A stretch of 64,000 nt of DNA from Fervidobacterium gondwanense DSM 13020. GTDB taxonomy: Bacteria; Thermotogota; Thermotogae; Thermotogales; Fervidobacteriaceae. Below the pieces are notes generated by a model that saw only the letters and a list, made by a program, of their open reading frames with translations, did no database searches and was not told where the DNA came from. The position numbers and the translations under genes were made by a program. The stretch is from assembly GCF_900143265.1 (NCBI RefSeq), contig NZ_FRDJ01000004.1, positions 124,001 through 188,000 of the forward strand, in the 5' to 3' direction. Below, in pieces: positions 49,978 through 59,813 of this stretch (within the stretch, counting starts at the first letter, position 1; the number at the start of each line of letters is the position of its first letter).

Positions 49978-52029
49978 CTATTTTCCAGCCGTCTTTTTAG
50001 ATTTCGACGCTTTCGATGTTTTAGGTGTTTTTGAACCTTTTGCTTTATTTGGCTTTGTGTATCTTTTTCTTTTCTCTTCCCCAGTTGAGCCTTCTTCATC
50101 TGTTGATTCAGGTTCTTGTGCTTCTTTCAAAACGTACAACTTTCCATTATCGATAACTCCGAAAATATCGTTTTTCAAAGATTTATTCGTCTTGCATTTT
50201 GGACAATGGAGATAAAGTCCAAATTTCCCTACCTTAAGTTTATAGTTTCCCTCGCAGTCTTCACATTTCAAATCAGTATCAAAATCTATGCTGAAGAATT
50301 CCTTTTCAGCTTTCTGCAGATCCTTTCCGAATTCGGACAAGAACGTTCTAACAACTTCTTTCCAGTCCTTCTTTCCATTCTCCACCTCGTCGAGTTGTTT
50401 CTCCATTTCCGCTGTAAAATTCTTATCCACTATGTCAGGAAATCTCTGCTCGAGGTAATGATTGACAACAAAACCTAATATCGTTGGAACTAATGTTCTT
50501 TTGTTTTTGACAACGTATTTCCTATCTAAAAGTGTTTGAATTATGGTAGCGTATGTACTCGGCCGTCCGATCCCTTCAGCCTCAAGCGTCTTAACAATTG
50601 ATGCTTCGCTGTATCTGTCCGGTGGCGTGGTTTCCGATTCAACTGTTTTCGGCTCCACGTTGTATACTTCACCTATCCTCAGTTCTTTGTGCTCCTCGCT
50701 AGCTTCGTTATCGATTGTGTAGACCTTTTCAAATCCGTCAAATATTCTTTCTCTGATAGTAGCTTCGAATATGTATTTGTCTGATTGAAAGTCATAACTG
50801 TATTGCTTGTAAACTGCACTGCTCATCTGAAAAGCGATGAATCTTTTCCATATGAGTTCGTAAATCTTGTAGTGGTCCTTATCAAGTAATTCCTTAGCCT
50901 TTTCCGGTGTCAAACTTATATCGACCGGTCTTATACATTCGTGAGCGTCTTGAACTTTAGTCTTCGTTTTTGATGAAGATTTTTTTGGTTGTAGATTTCC
51001 CAAGTACTCTTTGCCAAAATTATTCAAAATAAACTCCTCTGCTGCCTCCTGAGCCTCTTCGGATACTCTCGTAGAATCTGTTCTCATGTAAGTTATGAAC
51101 GCCCTGTGTCCGTTCTTAATATCGATACCTTCGTAAAGTTCTTGGGCGATTTTCATCGTCTTGGAGACTGGAAATCCAAGTTTGCTCGCCGCATCTTGTT
51201 GGAGCGTACTTGTAATAAATGGGGGTGGAGGATTCTTCCTGACCTCTTTGATTTCTATGTCTATTAACTTCACATTTTTAACATCCTTCAAAACGTCATC
51301 AGCAATTTCTTTCGTTACATCAGTTGGTTTTATTTTTTTACCGTTGATTTTCGTAAGATAAGCCTTCAGTTCGGCTATCTCAATCCAAACTTTATAATAC
51401 TTCTGTGGAACAAACCTGTATCTTTCTCTTTCTTTTTCGCATATAATTTTGAGTGCTGCTGACTGAACTCTTCCAGCACTTCGCGCGTCTTTTATGATAC
51501 GCCACAGAAGTGGGCTTATCTTATAACCCACTATCCTGTCTAACACTCTTCTGGCGAGTTGAGCGTTTACTTTGTTCATATCTATCTCTCGCGGATTTTT
51601 AACAGCTTCCTGTATTGCGCGAGGAGTGATTTCGGAGAAAGTAATTCTATTCTTCCCCTTCACTCCGAGAATTGTTGCCAAATGCCAAGCAATGGCTTCT
51701 CCTTCTCTGTCCTGGTCGGATGCCAAATACACTTCCTTTCCTTCAGCGGTCTTTTTAATCTGCTCAACTACTGATTCCTTGCCTGGTATAATTTCGAAAT
51801 CCAACTTAAGTGAATTTAAGTCAACGCCAAACTGTTTTTGAGGCAAATCTCTTATGTGTCCTTTTGAAGAGATAACCTGATAATCCTTTCCAAGTATTCC
51901 CTCTATAGTCTTAGCCTTCGCAGGCGATTCAACAATTATTACCTTTCTTTTGCCGCTGCCCGTTTCGTTTTCAATCTCGCCTGAAGATTGTGTTTTTGTC
52001 CTTTTCTTGTTCTTTGTTGCATCGCTCAT
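49978..52029 (-). CDS. topA: DNA topoisomerase I (type IA)
   Basis: About 683 residues from ATG 52029 (GGGTGATAAT before it; an upstream GTG adds four codons). TOPRIM domain VIIVESPAKAKTIEGILG with DQDREGEAIAWH, active-site Tyr in AFITYMRTDSTRVS, and KTLEAEGIGRPSTYATII in domain IV. A single four-Cys zinc ribbon (CEDCEGNYKL, LHCPKCKT) and a Lys/Ser/Thr-rich tail end the protein; the N-terminal 30 residues are also low-complexity. It relaxes negative supercoils by strand passage. Confidence 0.97.
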   Translation of the reverse strand: MSDATKNKKRTKTQSSGEIENETGSGKRKVIIVESPAKAKTIEGILGKDYQVISSKGHIRDLPQKQFGVDLNSLKLDFEIIPGKESVVEQIKKTAEGKEVYLASDQDREGEAIAWHLATILGVKGKNRITFSEITPRAIQEAVKNPREIDMNKVNAQLARRVLDRIVGYKISPLLWRIIKDARSAGRVQSAALKIICEKERERYRFVPQKYYKVWIEIAELKAYLTKINGKKIKPTDVTKEIADDVLKDVKNVKLIDIEIKEVRKNPPPPFITSTLQQDAASKLGFPVSKTMKIAQELYEGIDIKNGHRAFITYMRTDSTRVSEEAQEAAEEFILNNFGKEYLGNLQPKKSSSKTKTKVQDAHECIRPVDISLTPEKAKELLDKDHYKIYELIWKRFIAFQMSSAVYKQYSYDFQSDKYIFEATIRERIFDGFEKVYTIDNEASEEHKELRIGEVYNVEPKTVESETTPPDRYSEASIVKTLEAEGIGRPSTYATIIQTLLDRKYVVKNKRTLVPTILGFVVNHYLEQRFPDIVDKNFTAEMEKQLDEVENGKKDWKEVVRTFLSEFGKDLQKAEKEFFSIDFDTDLKCEDCEGNYKLKVGKFGLYLHCPKCKTNKSLKNDIFGVIDNGKLYVLKEAQEPESTDEEGSTGEEKRKRYTKPNKAKGSKTPKTSKASKSKKTAGK

Positions 52030-52107
52030 ATTATCACCCACTTAACAATTTACTTTCACCATAGTTCTTCGATTAGATGAAACTGCTGAAAAGACATTAT
52101 CAAAGAA

Positions 52108-53091
52108 TTACCTAAGGAAAAATCTTCTGCTCAAGTTCGAGTCATATTCGCTCCATTCTTTCTCTCTGTCTTCCTTATCTATTATTTGAAAGACTCTATT
52201 TATCTTGGAGTCCATGTTCTCTACAAAATGAAGAACTAATGCCTCCGGCGTTTTCGGGAGCACTGGTGCACCCCACTCGAATTCCCCATGGTGCGAAGCT
52301 ATTAAGTGTTTTAAGCGCAGAATTTTGTCGTAACTTATGCCCCTTGCTTTTTGAGAGAGCATCTCAACGCCCATCAGGATATGTCCCATCAATTCACCAT
52401 CGGTGGTTACCTCTATACCTTTTTGGTTTATAACGTATTCTTTTACTTTTCCAATATCGTGAAGTAGTGCTCCAGTTATGAGCAGGTCTTTATCGAGGTC
52501 ATCGTAGATGTTGCAAACACTCTCAACTATCTTTGCAACATTAACCGAGTGTTCCAACAATCCGCCCCTGTAGGCATGGTGGATTTTCATACCAGCAGGG
52601 GCGTTCTTAAACGCCTCTGCAAAACTCACATCTTCCACAAAAAACCTTTTCAGAATTTCTTTATAGTCGTTATCGCGTACTTTATCAACGAGCCTCAATA
52701 GCGTCTTATAGAGCTCTTCAACGTTCTTTACACTTCCAACAAATCTCTCAACATCGTACTCGTTCTCGGTCAATTTCCTAACAGCGCTTTGTGAATTCAA
52801 GATGTTTATTTGAACTTTCTCTTCGAAATAAACTACTTTTCCCGAAACGCTGACAACGTTGCCAGGTTGCAAAACTTGGTCGTTAAGTTCTGCATTGTAC
52901 CAATCTATTGCCCTTACGCTTCCTGTTCTGTCTTCAAGGGTCAGTAGTAGAAACTTTTTCCCGTCCTTTGTCTCTTGGAGTCGTTTACTTTTTACTTTGA
53001 ACACTCCATCGATTTCCCTATCAACAAAATTCCTCAACTCTTCCGCGTAAGGCGGTCTCAACTTTTCCAGTGCTTCTCTCAGATTACTCAC
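52108..53091 (-). CDS. YhaM-like 3'-5' exoribonuclease (OB fold plus HD domain)
   Basis: A 327-residue protein. The N-terminal OB fold (about 20-110: FLLLTLEDRTGSVRAIDWYN) binds single-stranded nucleic acid. The HD domain carries AYRGGLLEHSVNVAKIV, ITGALLHDIGKVKEY and LIASHHGEFEWG, the metal-binding His and Asp of YhaM/CBF1. It starts at GTG overlapping the alanine racemase stop. RNA turnover is the family role. Confidence 0.9.
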   Translation of the reverse strand: MSNLREALEKLRPPYAEELRNFVDREIDGVFKVKSKRLQETKDGKKFLLLTLEDRTGSVRAIDWYNAELNDQVLQPGNVVSVSGKVVYFEEKVQINILNSQSAVRKLTENEYDVERFVGSVKNVEELYKTLLRLVDKVRDNDYKEILKRFFVEDVSFAEAFKNAPAGMKIHHAYRGGLLEHSVNVAKIVESVCNIYDDLDKDLLITGALLHDIGKVKEYVINQKGIEVTTDGELMGHILMGVEMLSQKARGISYDKILRLKHLIASHHGEFEWGAPVLPKTPEALVLHFVENMDSKINRVFQIIDKEDREKEWSEYDSNLSRRFFLR

Positions 53092-54182
53092 AGTTCCATC
53101 CCCTCGTATTTTCTCGGAACTCTTTCAGATATCCGGCATGTTACCTCGTAATTTATAGTACCAACAAGTTGTGCGATCTCTTCGGCTGTTATGATTTTAT
53201 CTCCTTGTCTTCCTATCAAAACAACCTCGTCACCAATATTGACCTCTGGCAAATGTGATACGTCAACCATGAATTGATCCATGCACACTCGCCCAACTAT
53301 GGGGCATCTCTCGCCGTGTATCAGTACGTATCCTTTGTTCGAAAGGCTTCTCCAATAACCGTCCGCATATCCAACAGGAATTGTGGCTATTTTCATTTCA
53401 CTGAAAGCGGTGAATGTTCTGCCATAACTCACAGTGTCGCCTGGCTGGATGTTTTTGACATGCGAAACAACCGATTTCCAGGCCAAAACAGGTTTTAGTG
53501 AGTCGCTCCGAACTGTATCGCTAGGTTGAAGCCCATAGCTTGCTATACCGACTCTTACGTAATCAAAGCAATTAACAACCTTAGACAGTGCGGCGCCACT
53601 GTTGCATACGTGTTTAATTCTTACATCTAAGTCCAATTTTCTGAATTCCTCAGCTTGCTTTTCAGTAAATTCCACATCGCCTTCTTCCGAACTATCGGCA
53701 ACCGCAAAATGCGTGTAAGCACCGTCAATTACAAAATTCGCCTTCCTTGCGGCTAACAGAAATTCTTTCGCTTCAGATGGGAAAACTCCTAATCTTCTCA
53801 TACCTGTGTCGATTTTTATATGGCATTTCGGCCTAAAAGCATATTTTGTATATCTCCATAATTGTTCCCAAGAGTAAAGGGTAATCGTTAAATTGTACTG
53901 CTCGGCCACATGGAGCATATCTGGTGCAACGTAGTTAAAGACGAGTATTTCGGATTTTATGCCGTGCTTTCTTAGTTCTACGCCCTCTTCCAAAAACGCA
54001 ACAGCAAGAAAGTCTATTCCGAAGCGCTCCGCTGCTTTCGAAAGCGCAACGGCTCCGTGCCCGTATGCATTCGCTTTCACCACAGGCATAACCTTAGCAG
54101 GAGCACAGTGCTCTTGAAAAAATTTCAGATTGCTCAAATAGTTCCTTACATTTATCACCGCGTATGTTCTTCTACTCTCCAC
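53088..54182 (-). CDS. alr: Alanine racemase
   Basis: A 364-residue fold-type III PLP enzyme that makes D-alanine for peptidoglycan. The PLP lysine is in MPVVKANAYGHGAVALSKAA (about residue 37). KIDTGMRRLG, VRVGIASYGLQPS and the C-terminal-domain motif CMDQFMVDVSHLPEVNIGDEVVLIG are all family hallmarks. GTG start at 54182. The order alr-yhaM-topA is tightly packed. Confidence 0.95.
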   Translation of the reverse strand: MESRRTYAVINVRNYLSNLKFFQEHCAPAKVMPVVKANAYGHGAVALSKAAERFGIDFLAVAFLEEGVELRKHGIKSEILVFNYVAPDMLHVAEQYNLTITLYSWEQLWRYTKYAFRPKCHIKIDTGMRRLGVFPSEAKEFLLAARKANFVIDGAYTHFAVADSSEEGDVEFTEKQAEEFRKLDLDVRIKHVCNSGAALSKVVNCFDYVRVGIASYGLQPSDTVRSDSLKPVLAWKSVVSHVKNIQPGDTVSYGRTFTAFSEMKIATIPVGYADGYWRSLSNKGYVLIHGERCPIVGRVCMDQFMVDVSHLPEVNIGDEVVLIGRQGDKIITAEEIAQLVGTINYEVTCRISERVPRKYEGMEL

Positions 54183-54213
54183 TTGCCCTGCCCCCTTGGT
54201 AATCGTTCAATTA

Positions 54214-54579
54214 TTATTCTTTTCTTTCAACAACTAACATGTTTGTCATCCGGCCAATTTTATTAACACCATCCACGGGAGGTATTCTGTAAATCCTCCA
54301 TCTCGTTCTTATGACAGTTTCTAAAATTCCACTCTTCACACCAATTATATCACTCAAGTCTATTGAAAAGTACATCGATTTCAATTTGCTACCTTTTATT
54401 TCTATTTTAAAAATCAGGCTTTCGGCAAACATTATGACTAAAATAAAATAAGCTAAGATAATCACGAAAGTTACGAAATCAGATAACGGAAGAGAAAAAA
54501 GATAGAGCACGAACGGTGTGCTCGATGATAGAACTAATAGATTCAATATCTTGTACCATTTTTTAACTTTTAGCACCAT
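54214..54579 (-). CDS. Two-helix membrane protein of unknown function
   Basis: A 121-residue protein: a short basic N-terminus, two adjacent helices (about 12-55: ILNLLVLSSSTPFVLYLFSL and TFVIILAYFILVIMFAE), then a 60-residue soluble region with alternating strands (FKIEIKGSKLKSMYFSIDLSDIIGVKSG...). The layout recalls small PH-like membrane proteins, but no family is firmly recognised. It ends 31 bases before alr. Confidence 0.6.
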   Translation of the reverse strand: MVLKVKKWYKILNLLVLSSSTPFVLYLFSLPLSDFVTFVIILAYFILVIMFAESLIFKIEIKGSKLKSMYFSIDLSDIIGVKSGILETVIRTRWRIYRIPPVDGVNKIGRMTNMLVVERKE

Positions 54580-54619
54580 ATAATCACTTCACATAAGCTT
54601 TCAGTCTTTTACAGCTTTA

Positions 54620-54646
54620 AAAAAAGCGGGGATGTCCCCGCTTTTT
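54620..54646 (-). terminator. Terminator of rpmB
   Basis: Stem AAAAAGCGGGG/CCCCGCTTTTT with a four-base loop (ACAT on the minus strand). The rpmB stop codon TAA forms the first bases of the A-rich arm. Confidence 0.92.
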
Positions 54647-54866
54647 ATGCTTCTACTTCAACTGATTGAGATCTGCTAACGTATCTCTTTACCTTACCGG
54701 CCTTGAGACAGCTTGTACAAACACTCATTCTCTTGACTGTACCATCGTCAAGAAGAACCCTAACTTTCTGAACATTTGGCTTGAACCATCTGTTCGTGTG
54801 TCTGTTCGAGTGGCTGACATTCTTTCCTGCTCTTGGTTCTTTCCCGCATATTTCGCACTTTGCCAT
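54645..54866 (-). CDS. rpmB: Ribosomal protein L28
   Basis: A 73-residue ribosomal protein from the ATG at 54866 after AAAGGAGGAAG. It starts [20 protein letters not shown] and ends [13 protein letters not shown]. Two CxxC pairs (CEIC, CTSC) form the zinc ribbon of the Cys-containing L28 form. Monocistronic with its own promoter and terminator. Confidence 0.97.
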   Translation of the reverse strand: MAKCEICGKEPRAGKNVSHSNRHTNRWFKPNVQKVRVLLDDGTVKRMSVCTSCLKAGKVKRYVSRSQSVEVEA

Positions 54867-54962
54867 GACCGCTTCCTCCTTTATTCCAATATTAATTGCT
54901 TCATCGCTTTTTAGCATTCCCGTGTTATGACAATGCTAACAGAAAAGACTGCTACGTGGTAT

Positions 54963-54990
54963 ATTATACCAATTCTCCCTGTAAATTCAA
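54963..54990 (-). promoter_or_regulatory. Promoter of rpmB
   Basis: TTGAAT (54990-54985), 16 bases, TATAAT (54968-54963) with extended TGG on the minus strand; leader of about 90 bases. Confidence 0.85.
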
Positions 54991-55012
54991 GTGGTATTTT
55001 TATTACATTTTC

Positions 55013-56428
55013 TTATTTTATTTCCTGCACCTGTACGGTATTAGTCGTTCCTGGTTTACCCCACGGTATTCCAGCAACGATGACTACTTTATCACCCGAA
55101 TTCACAAATCCAAGTTTCTTGGCTTTTTCTGTAACGCTCTCGATCATCTCATCGGTTGACAAATTTTCTTCAAGCATAACTGGTAAAACACCCCAAACAA
55201 GTGAAAGCCTGCAGTATGTTTCATACGAATTCGTTGCTGCCATTATTGGTATTGCCGGTTTGAATTTAGAAACGTGTATCGCCGTTGAACCGGTACTTGT
55301 AGCTGTTATGATCATCTTCGCGTCTATATTCTTCGCCAGAGTAGTAGCAGAGTAAGAGATGGCGCTCGGCAGATCCAAGCTGGACGAATACTCTTTTAAC
55401 CAGTCCAATTTGAATGTCTCGTATTCTTCCATATATTTTTCCGTATTCTGCGCTACCTCGTCCATAACCTTAACAGCTTCGCAAGGATATTTACCTATAG
55501 ATGTTTCCGCTGAAAGCATTATCGCATCAGTGCCATCAAGTATTGCGTTCGAGATATCGGTAACTTCCGCTCTTGTAGGCGTCGCGTTGTTTATCATACT
55601 CTCAAGCATCTGGGTCGCAGTTATGACGGGTTTCTTGTAAAGATTAGATATTTCAATAATTCTCTTCTGAGCAATTGGTACTTGCGAAATTGGTATCTCG
55701 ACACCAAGGTCTCCCCTTGCTACCATTACGGCATCTGATTTTATTATTATTTCTTCCAAATTGTCGAGGGCTTGAACCGTTTCTATCTTTGCTACAATGG
55801 GGATATCAGTAAGCTTTTTCGCATCTTCTATATCTTTTGCCTTCCTCACAAAGGAGAGAGCAAAGTAATCTATTCTCTCCTCATTTCCGAGTTTTATGAA
55901 TTCCTTATCCCGCTCCGTAATCGAAGGAATGGATACATCAACCCCAGGAAGATTAACGCCACGCTTATGTGTTATAGTACCGCCCCTTTCGATGATACAT
56001 GTTATAGTCTTTTTTTCGACATCGACACTGTCAACCGTCAACGCAACAGCTCCATCGTTTATAAGTATCTTTTCACCAGATTTTATCTCTTGATAAAGCT
56101 TATCGTAGTTAATCCAAAATCTCTTTTCACTTCCAACAAATTCTTCACCACACACGATTTCACAGTATTCCCCTTCTTTTAAAGTCACGTAGTCACTTTC
56201 GAATTTTCCCGTTCTTATCTTTGGTCCTGCAAGGTCAAGTAGTATCGCCAAAGGATAACCTTTTTCTCTCACTCTTTTTAGCCTTTTTATACGCTCCCCG
56301 TGAACCTCAATAGTCTCGTGAGATGAATTGAGCCTGAAAACATTAACGCCGCACTGCACCAGTTTGGTTATATTCTCTTCCGATTCGCTTGCAGGTCCAA
56401 TAGTGGCAACGATTTTTGTTTTTCTCAT
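55013..56428 (-). CDS. pyk: Pyruvate kinase
   Basis: A 471-residue glycolytic enzyme making pyruvate and ATP from phosphoenolpyruvate and ADP. N-terminus TKIVATIGPASESEENITKL, substrate loop FRLNSSHETIEVH, DLAGPKIRTGKF, the catalytic block ITATQMLESMINNATPTRAEVTDISNAILDGTDAIMLSAET and metal ligands in VMVARGDLGVEIP. No extra C-terminal PEP-utiliser domain is present. ATG after TGGAGGTGC. Confidence 0.98.
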   Translation of the reverse strand: MRKTKIVATIGPASESEENITKLVQCGVNVFRLNSSHETIEVHGERIKRLKRVREKGYPLAILLDLAGPKIRTGKFESDYVTLKEGEYCEIVCGEEFVGSEKRFWINYDKLYQEIKSGEKILINDGAVALTVDSVDVEKKTITCIIERGGTITHKRGVNLPGVDVSIPSITERDKEFIKLGNEERIDYFALSFVRKAKDIEDAKKLTDIPIVAKIETVQALDNLEEIIIKSDAVMVARGDLGVEIPISQVPIAQKRIIEISNLYKKPVITATQMLESMINNATPTRAEVTDISNAILDGTDAIMLSAETSIGKYPCEAVKVMDEVAQNTEKYMEEYETFKLDWLKEYSSSLDLPSAISYSATTLAKNIDAKMIITATSTGSTAIHVSKFKPAIPIMAATNSYETYCRLSLVWGVLPVMLEENLSTDEMIESVTEKAKKLGFVNSGDKVVIVAGIPWGKPGTTNTVQVQEIK

Positions 56429-56475
56429 TTTTGCACCTCCAATCTAATTATTTCTCACCTTTTAGACCGTATGCT

Positions 56476-56502
56476 ATTATATCACATCCTTCGTAGATTC
56501 AA
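56476..56502 (-). promoter_or_regulatory. Promoter of pyk
   Basis: TTGAAT (56502-56497), 15 bases, TATAAT (56481-56476) with an extended TGA element on the minus strand, 48 bases before the ATG. Confidence 0.7.
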
Positions 56503-56513
56503 GTATTTAACTA

Positions 56514-56550
56514 TAAAGAAAAACCCCTGCACCTTTTCATGCAGGGGTTT
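56514..56550 (-). terminator. Terminator after the four-helix membrane protein gene
   Basis: Stem AAACCCCTGCA/TGCAGGGGTTT with an eight-base loop, followed on the minus strand by TTTTTCTTTA. Confidence 0.9.
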
Positions 56551-56569
56551 CAAAAGCAACTATTGTCTG

Positions 56570-57007
56570 TTAATCGATGTTCCACTTCGTAATACCTATT
56601 ATTAGAACAACAACAAACGCCCAAGTAATCGAGAACAGAGGTATAAACGCCGCACTTTTTACCCAGAAGAAGTCTATGACATTCAAAGCAATCATTAGAA
56701 TGCTCATGTAGACTGTCTTGTGCATGCCTTGCCTTACTCTGAGCTCTCCGAAATCTCGAGCTATTATGAAAGTCAAAACAGCTAATATCACGTAAGCTAC
56801 TGGTGAAATCGACAAGCCAAGCTTTGTAAAGAATGTCTTAAAATCTCCTGAGAAGAAGGAAACGGAGATGAGTATGTAAACCATAGAGACTACATTTGCA
56901 ATATTCATAGAAGCCTTTGATTGCTGTATAACAGAAAGTATGATGGGAACCGCAAGAACGATGTTTGCTATAAACATCAATACTGAATAAGCGTTGACAT
57001 TTGTCAT
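56570..57007 (-). CDS. Four-helix membrane protein of unknown function
   Basis: A 145-residue very hydrophobic protein with four helices (starting at about residues 8, 38, 68 and 100) and short charged loops (RDFGELRVRQGMHK). No motif links it to a known transporter or enzyme family. The ATG follows GGAGATG, 17 bases after gcvH, and a terminator follows. Probably co-transcribed with gcvH. Confidence 0.65.
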   Translation of the reverse strand: MTNVNAYSVLMFIANIVLAVPIILSVIQQSKASMNIANVVSMVYILISVSFFSGDFKTFFTKLGLSISPVAYVILAVLTFIIARDFGELRVRQGMHKTVYMSILMIALNVIDFFWVKSAAFIPLFSITWAFVVVLIIGITKWNID

Positions 57008-57024
57008 CTATGTATCACATCTCC

Positions 57025-57378
57025 TTAGAGTGATTTTCTGTACTCTTCTTCACTCATGAGTTCATCGAATTCCGCAGGGTTTGATGCTTCAATCTTCACA
57101 AGCCAGCCTTCCCCTTCTGGGTCTTGGTTTATAATTTCAGGATTCGTATTGACTTTGTCGTTAACTGCCACGATTTTGCCACTGACTGGAGCGTAAACAT
57201 CACCAGCTGCTTTAACACTTTCCAAAGAAACTATTACATCACCCTTCTTTACTTCTTTTCCAACTGCTGGAAGGTCAACGTAGACAATATCCCCGAGTTG
57301 CTCTTGCGCGTACTGGCTTACGCCAACATATCCTGTCTCGTTATCATACCATTCGTGCGTTTTCGCAAACCTTTTCAT
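57025..57378 (-). CDS. gcvH: Glycine cleavage system H protein
   Basis: About 117 residues from ATG 57378 (GGGGAGG upstream). The lipoyl-Lys motif is VIVSLESVKAAGDVYAPVSG (about residue 54). HEWYDNETGYVGVSQYAQEQLGDIVYVDLP and the C-terminal GEGWLVKIE complete the family. It shuttles the aminomethyl group between P and T proteins. gcvP and gcvT are not in the window. Confidence 0.97.
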   Translation of the reverse strand: MKRFAKTHEWYDNETGYVGVSQYAQEQLGDIVYVDLPAVGKEVKKGDVIVSLESVKAAGDVYAPVSGKIVAVNDKVNTNPEIINQDPEGEGWLVKIEASNPAEFDELMSEEEYRKSL

Positions 57379-57425
57379 TGAAAGATACCTCCCCTTTTTA
57401 AATTCAAGATTAATAACCATTTTTC

Positions 57426-57454
57426 ATTATATCACACAGACAGTAATTATCCAA
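57426..57454 (-). promoter_or_regulatory. Promoter of gcvH
   Basis: TTGGAT (57454-57449), 17 bases, TATAAT (57431-57426) with an extended TGA on the minus strand. The -35 lies in the last codons of recG. Confidence 0.8.
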
Positions 57455-59777
57455 CATCTAAAAATTTTATTCTATCTCTGTATAACTCAAAAACCTTGCT
57501 AATTATATCACTATCTGAATAGTTCTCGACTATCCTTTTTGCATCTTCACGTGCTAAGAGCATCAATTCAGTATCAGAAATTATATCAGCTACTCTGAAT
57601 TCTGGTAAACCGTGCTGACGTGTACCGAAAAATTCTCCAGGTCCTCTCAATTTTAAATCGTACTCTGAAATCTTGAATCCGTCATTTGTGCTCGCAAAGA
57701 ACTGTAACCTATCCCAAGCCTCTTCCCCAGCTTCGCTGACTATAAGGAAGCAGTAACTTTGCTTTTCTCCCCTTCCTACCCTTCCCCTTAATTGATGGAG
57801 TTGCGCAAGCCCAAATCTTTCTGCATTTTCAATCACCATAATGGTGGCATTCGGAACGTCTACTCCAACTTCTATGACCGATGTTGAGATTAGAATCTTC
57901 AATTCTCCGCTTGCGAATTTTACCATCACTTCGTTTTTTTCATCGTCAGACATTCTACCGTGAATTAATCCTGTTGGAATATCGGCAAAGATGTCTTTTG
58001 TAAGCATTCTATACATCTCTTCCGCCGCCTTTGCATTGATAGCATCCGACTGTTCTATGAGAGGATAAACTATATAGGCTTGGTCACCATTTTCGGTCAC
58101 CTGTTCTCTGACAAACTTATACACATCTTTCGCACGTGTGTGCCTCATCGTAAATGTCTTGATTTCCTTTCTTCCAGGTGGCATCTCGTCGATGACTGAA
58201 ACATCGAGGTCGCCATATAACGTTAGCGAAAGTGTTCTCGGTATCGGAGTAGCTGTCATGATCAGCGTATCGACTACTTTGCCTTTGGATATAAGCTCTT
58301 CGCGTTGTTTAACACCGAATCTGTGTTGTTCATCTATGATTACAAGCCCTAAGTTCGCAAAGTGCACATCTTCTTGTATGAGCGCATGAGTGCCTATCAC
58401 CACATCTATATCCCCGTTTTTCAATCCGAACTTTATCCGTTCTTTTTCTCTTTGAGATGTTGATCCGATAAGAAGAGCTACCCTTATTCCAAGGTTCGTT
58501 AAATGAGTGAATACTTTCTGGAAATGTTGCATTGCAAGTATGGATGTTGGAACCATAAAAGCACTTTGATACCCTGCCTCGTAGTTATCAACAATCGCAA
58601 GCTCTGCAACCAATGTCTTACCGCTTCCAACGTCACCTTGGAGCAGTCTATTCATCGGATTCTGACTTTTCAAGTCATTTTGTATTTCCACGTGGGCTCT
58701 AACTTGAGCATTTGTCAATTTAAATGGAAGTTGAGAAATGAATTTCTTACTCAACTCGCCTGTAAATTCCTTAGCAATACCTCCAATTTGCTGGATATTG
58801 GCTTTTGATAAGAAGAGCGCAATTTGAAAGAGCAAGAGTTCCTCGTACGCTAATCGCCTTCTGGAGATCTTTTGGTGGAAGACGCTTTTTGGGAAGTGCA
58901 TCCCAGCATATGCCGTGTGGATATCCACGAGCTTTCTCTCTTCTAAAACTTCCTGTGGAATAACTTCTCTCAAGTTGCAAGCACTTCCAATATTGTCCGA
59001 CACTATTTTCCTTATAACCTTTTGGCTAAGATTTTCGGTTAATGGATATATCGGCAGTATTGTGCGTTCGGGTGTATCGCTGATCGATACTTCTGGGTTC
59101 TGGATCTCCATAGCTCCGAAGAACCCTCTCTTTGTCGTGCCCGTGACGTAGACTTCTCTGCCTATGAGCTGTTTGATCTCAAGTTCTCTGAATTCCTGAT
59201 TGAACCATTTTAACAATACTTGGCTTATCCCGTCTTGCAGTAATGCACTGATTATAACGAGGTTATCCTTTCTTGTCTTTTCAACACTCTTTATTATGCC
59301 CTTAGTCGTGACTTTCTCATTTTCTCGCAGGTACATCAAAGGGATGATTTTTCTTCTGTCTTCATAATCTCTCGGAAAATAATTGATCAAATCATTTATC
59401 GTTTCAATCCCAAGCTTTCTGAGAAGTCTTTCTCTCGATGGCCCAACACCTTTCGCATACTTGATTGCTACATCGAGCGGGTTGTAACCATCAAGGCACT
59501 CAATTTTATATGTTAAATAATTATACTTAAATCTCTCTACCATACCTCTAACTTGCGACAGTCTGTTCAAAACTCTCTGAGTAGGTAATTTTTCAGCACT
59601 GACAATGTAATCCCTAAACTCTTCAAGCTTTTTCCTTACCACAAAATCACTTAACAAAGGATCATCAATGCGTTCAAAATTATCATCTATATATTCGATG
59701 AGTGCTTTAAGATTATTTTCTGTTATATCGCCAGACAGCTCATAACAATTATCCATGAATTCCTCAATAAGTAGCAT
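57447..59777 (-). CDS. recG: ATP-dependent DNA helicase RecG
   Basis: A 776-residue branch-migration helicase that rescues stalled forks. An extra N-terminal helical region of about 100 residues precedes the wedge/OB domain (AIKYAKGVGPSRERLLRKLGI, then TTKGIIKSVEKT). Helicase motifs: Walker A LQGDVGSGKTLVAELA, DEQH in LVIIDEQHRFGVKQ, TATPIPRTLSL, and LHQLRGRVGRG with EYDLKLRGPGEFFGTRQHG at the end. The long N-terminus matches the form known from Thermotoga maritima. ATG after AGAGGTGG. Confidence 0.96.
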   Translation of the reverse strand: MLLIEEFMDNCYELSGDITENNLKALIEYIDDNFERIDDPLLSDFVVRKKLEEFRDYIVSAEKLPTQRVLNRLSQVRGMVERFKYNYLTYKIECLDGYNPLDVAIKYAKGVGPSRERLLRKLGIETINDLINYFPRDYEDRRKIIPLMYLRENEKVTTKGIIKSVEKTRKDNLVIISALLQDGISQVLLKWFNQEFRELEIKQLIGREVYVTGTTKRGFFGAMEIQNPEVSISDTPERTILPIYPLTENLSQKVIRKIVSDNIGSACNLREVIPQEVLEERKLVDIHTAYAGMHFPKSVFHQKISRRRLAYEELLLFQIALFLSKANIQQIGGIAKEFTGELSKKFISQLPFKLTNAQVRAHVEIQNDLKSQNPMNRLLQGDVGSGKTLVAELAIVDNYEAGYQSAFMVPTSILAMQHFQKVFTHLTNLGIRVALLIGSTSQREKERIKFGLKNGDIDVVIGTHALIQEDVHFANLGLVIIDEQHRFGVKQREELISKGKVVDTLIMTATPIPRTLSLTLYGDLDVSVIDEMPPGRKEIKTFTMRHTRAKDVYKFVREQVTENGDQAYIVYPLIEQSDAINAKAAEEMYRMLTKDIFADIPTGLIHGRMSDDEKNEVMVKFASGELKILISTSVIEVGVDVPNATIMVIENAERFGLAQLHQLRGRVGRGEKQSYCFLIVSEAGEEAWDRLQFFASTNDGFKISEYDLKLRGPGEFFGTRQHGLPEFRVADIISDTELMLLAREDAKRIVENYSDSDIISKVFELYRDRIKFLDVG

Positions 59778-59813
59778 CAGGCCACCTCTTTCGCTATGCC
59801 ACTTAACATTGCT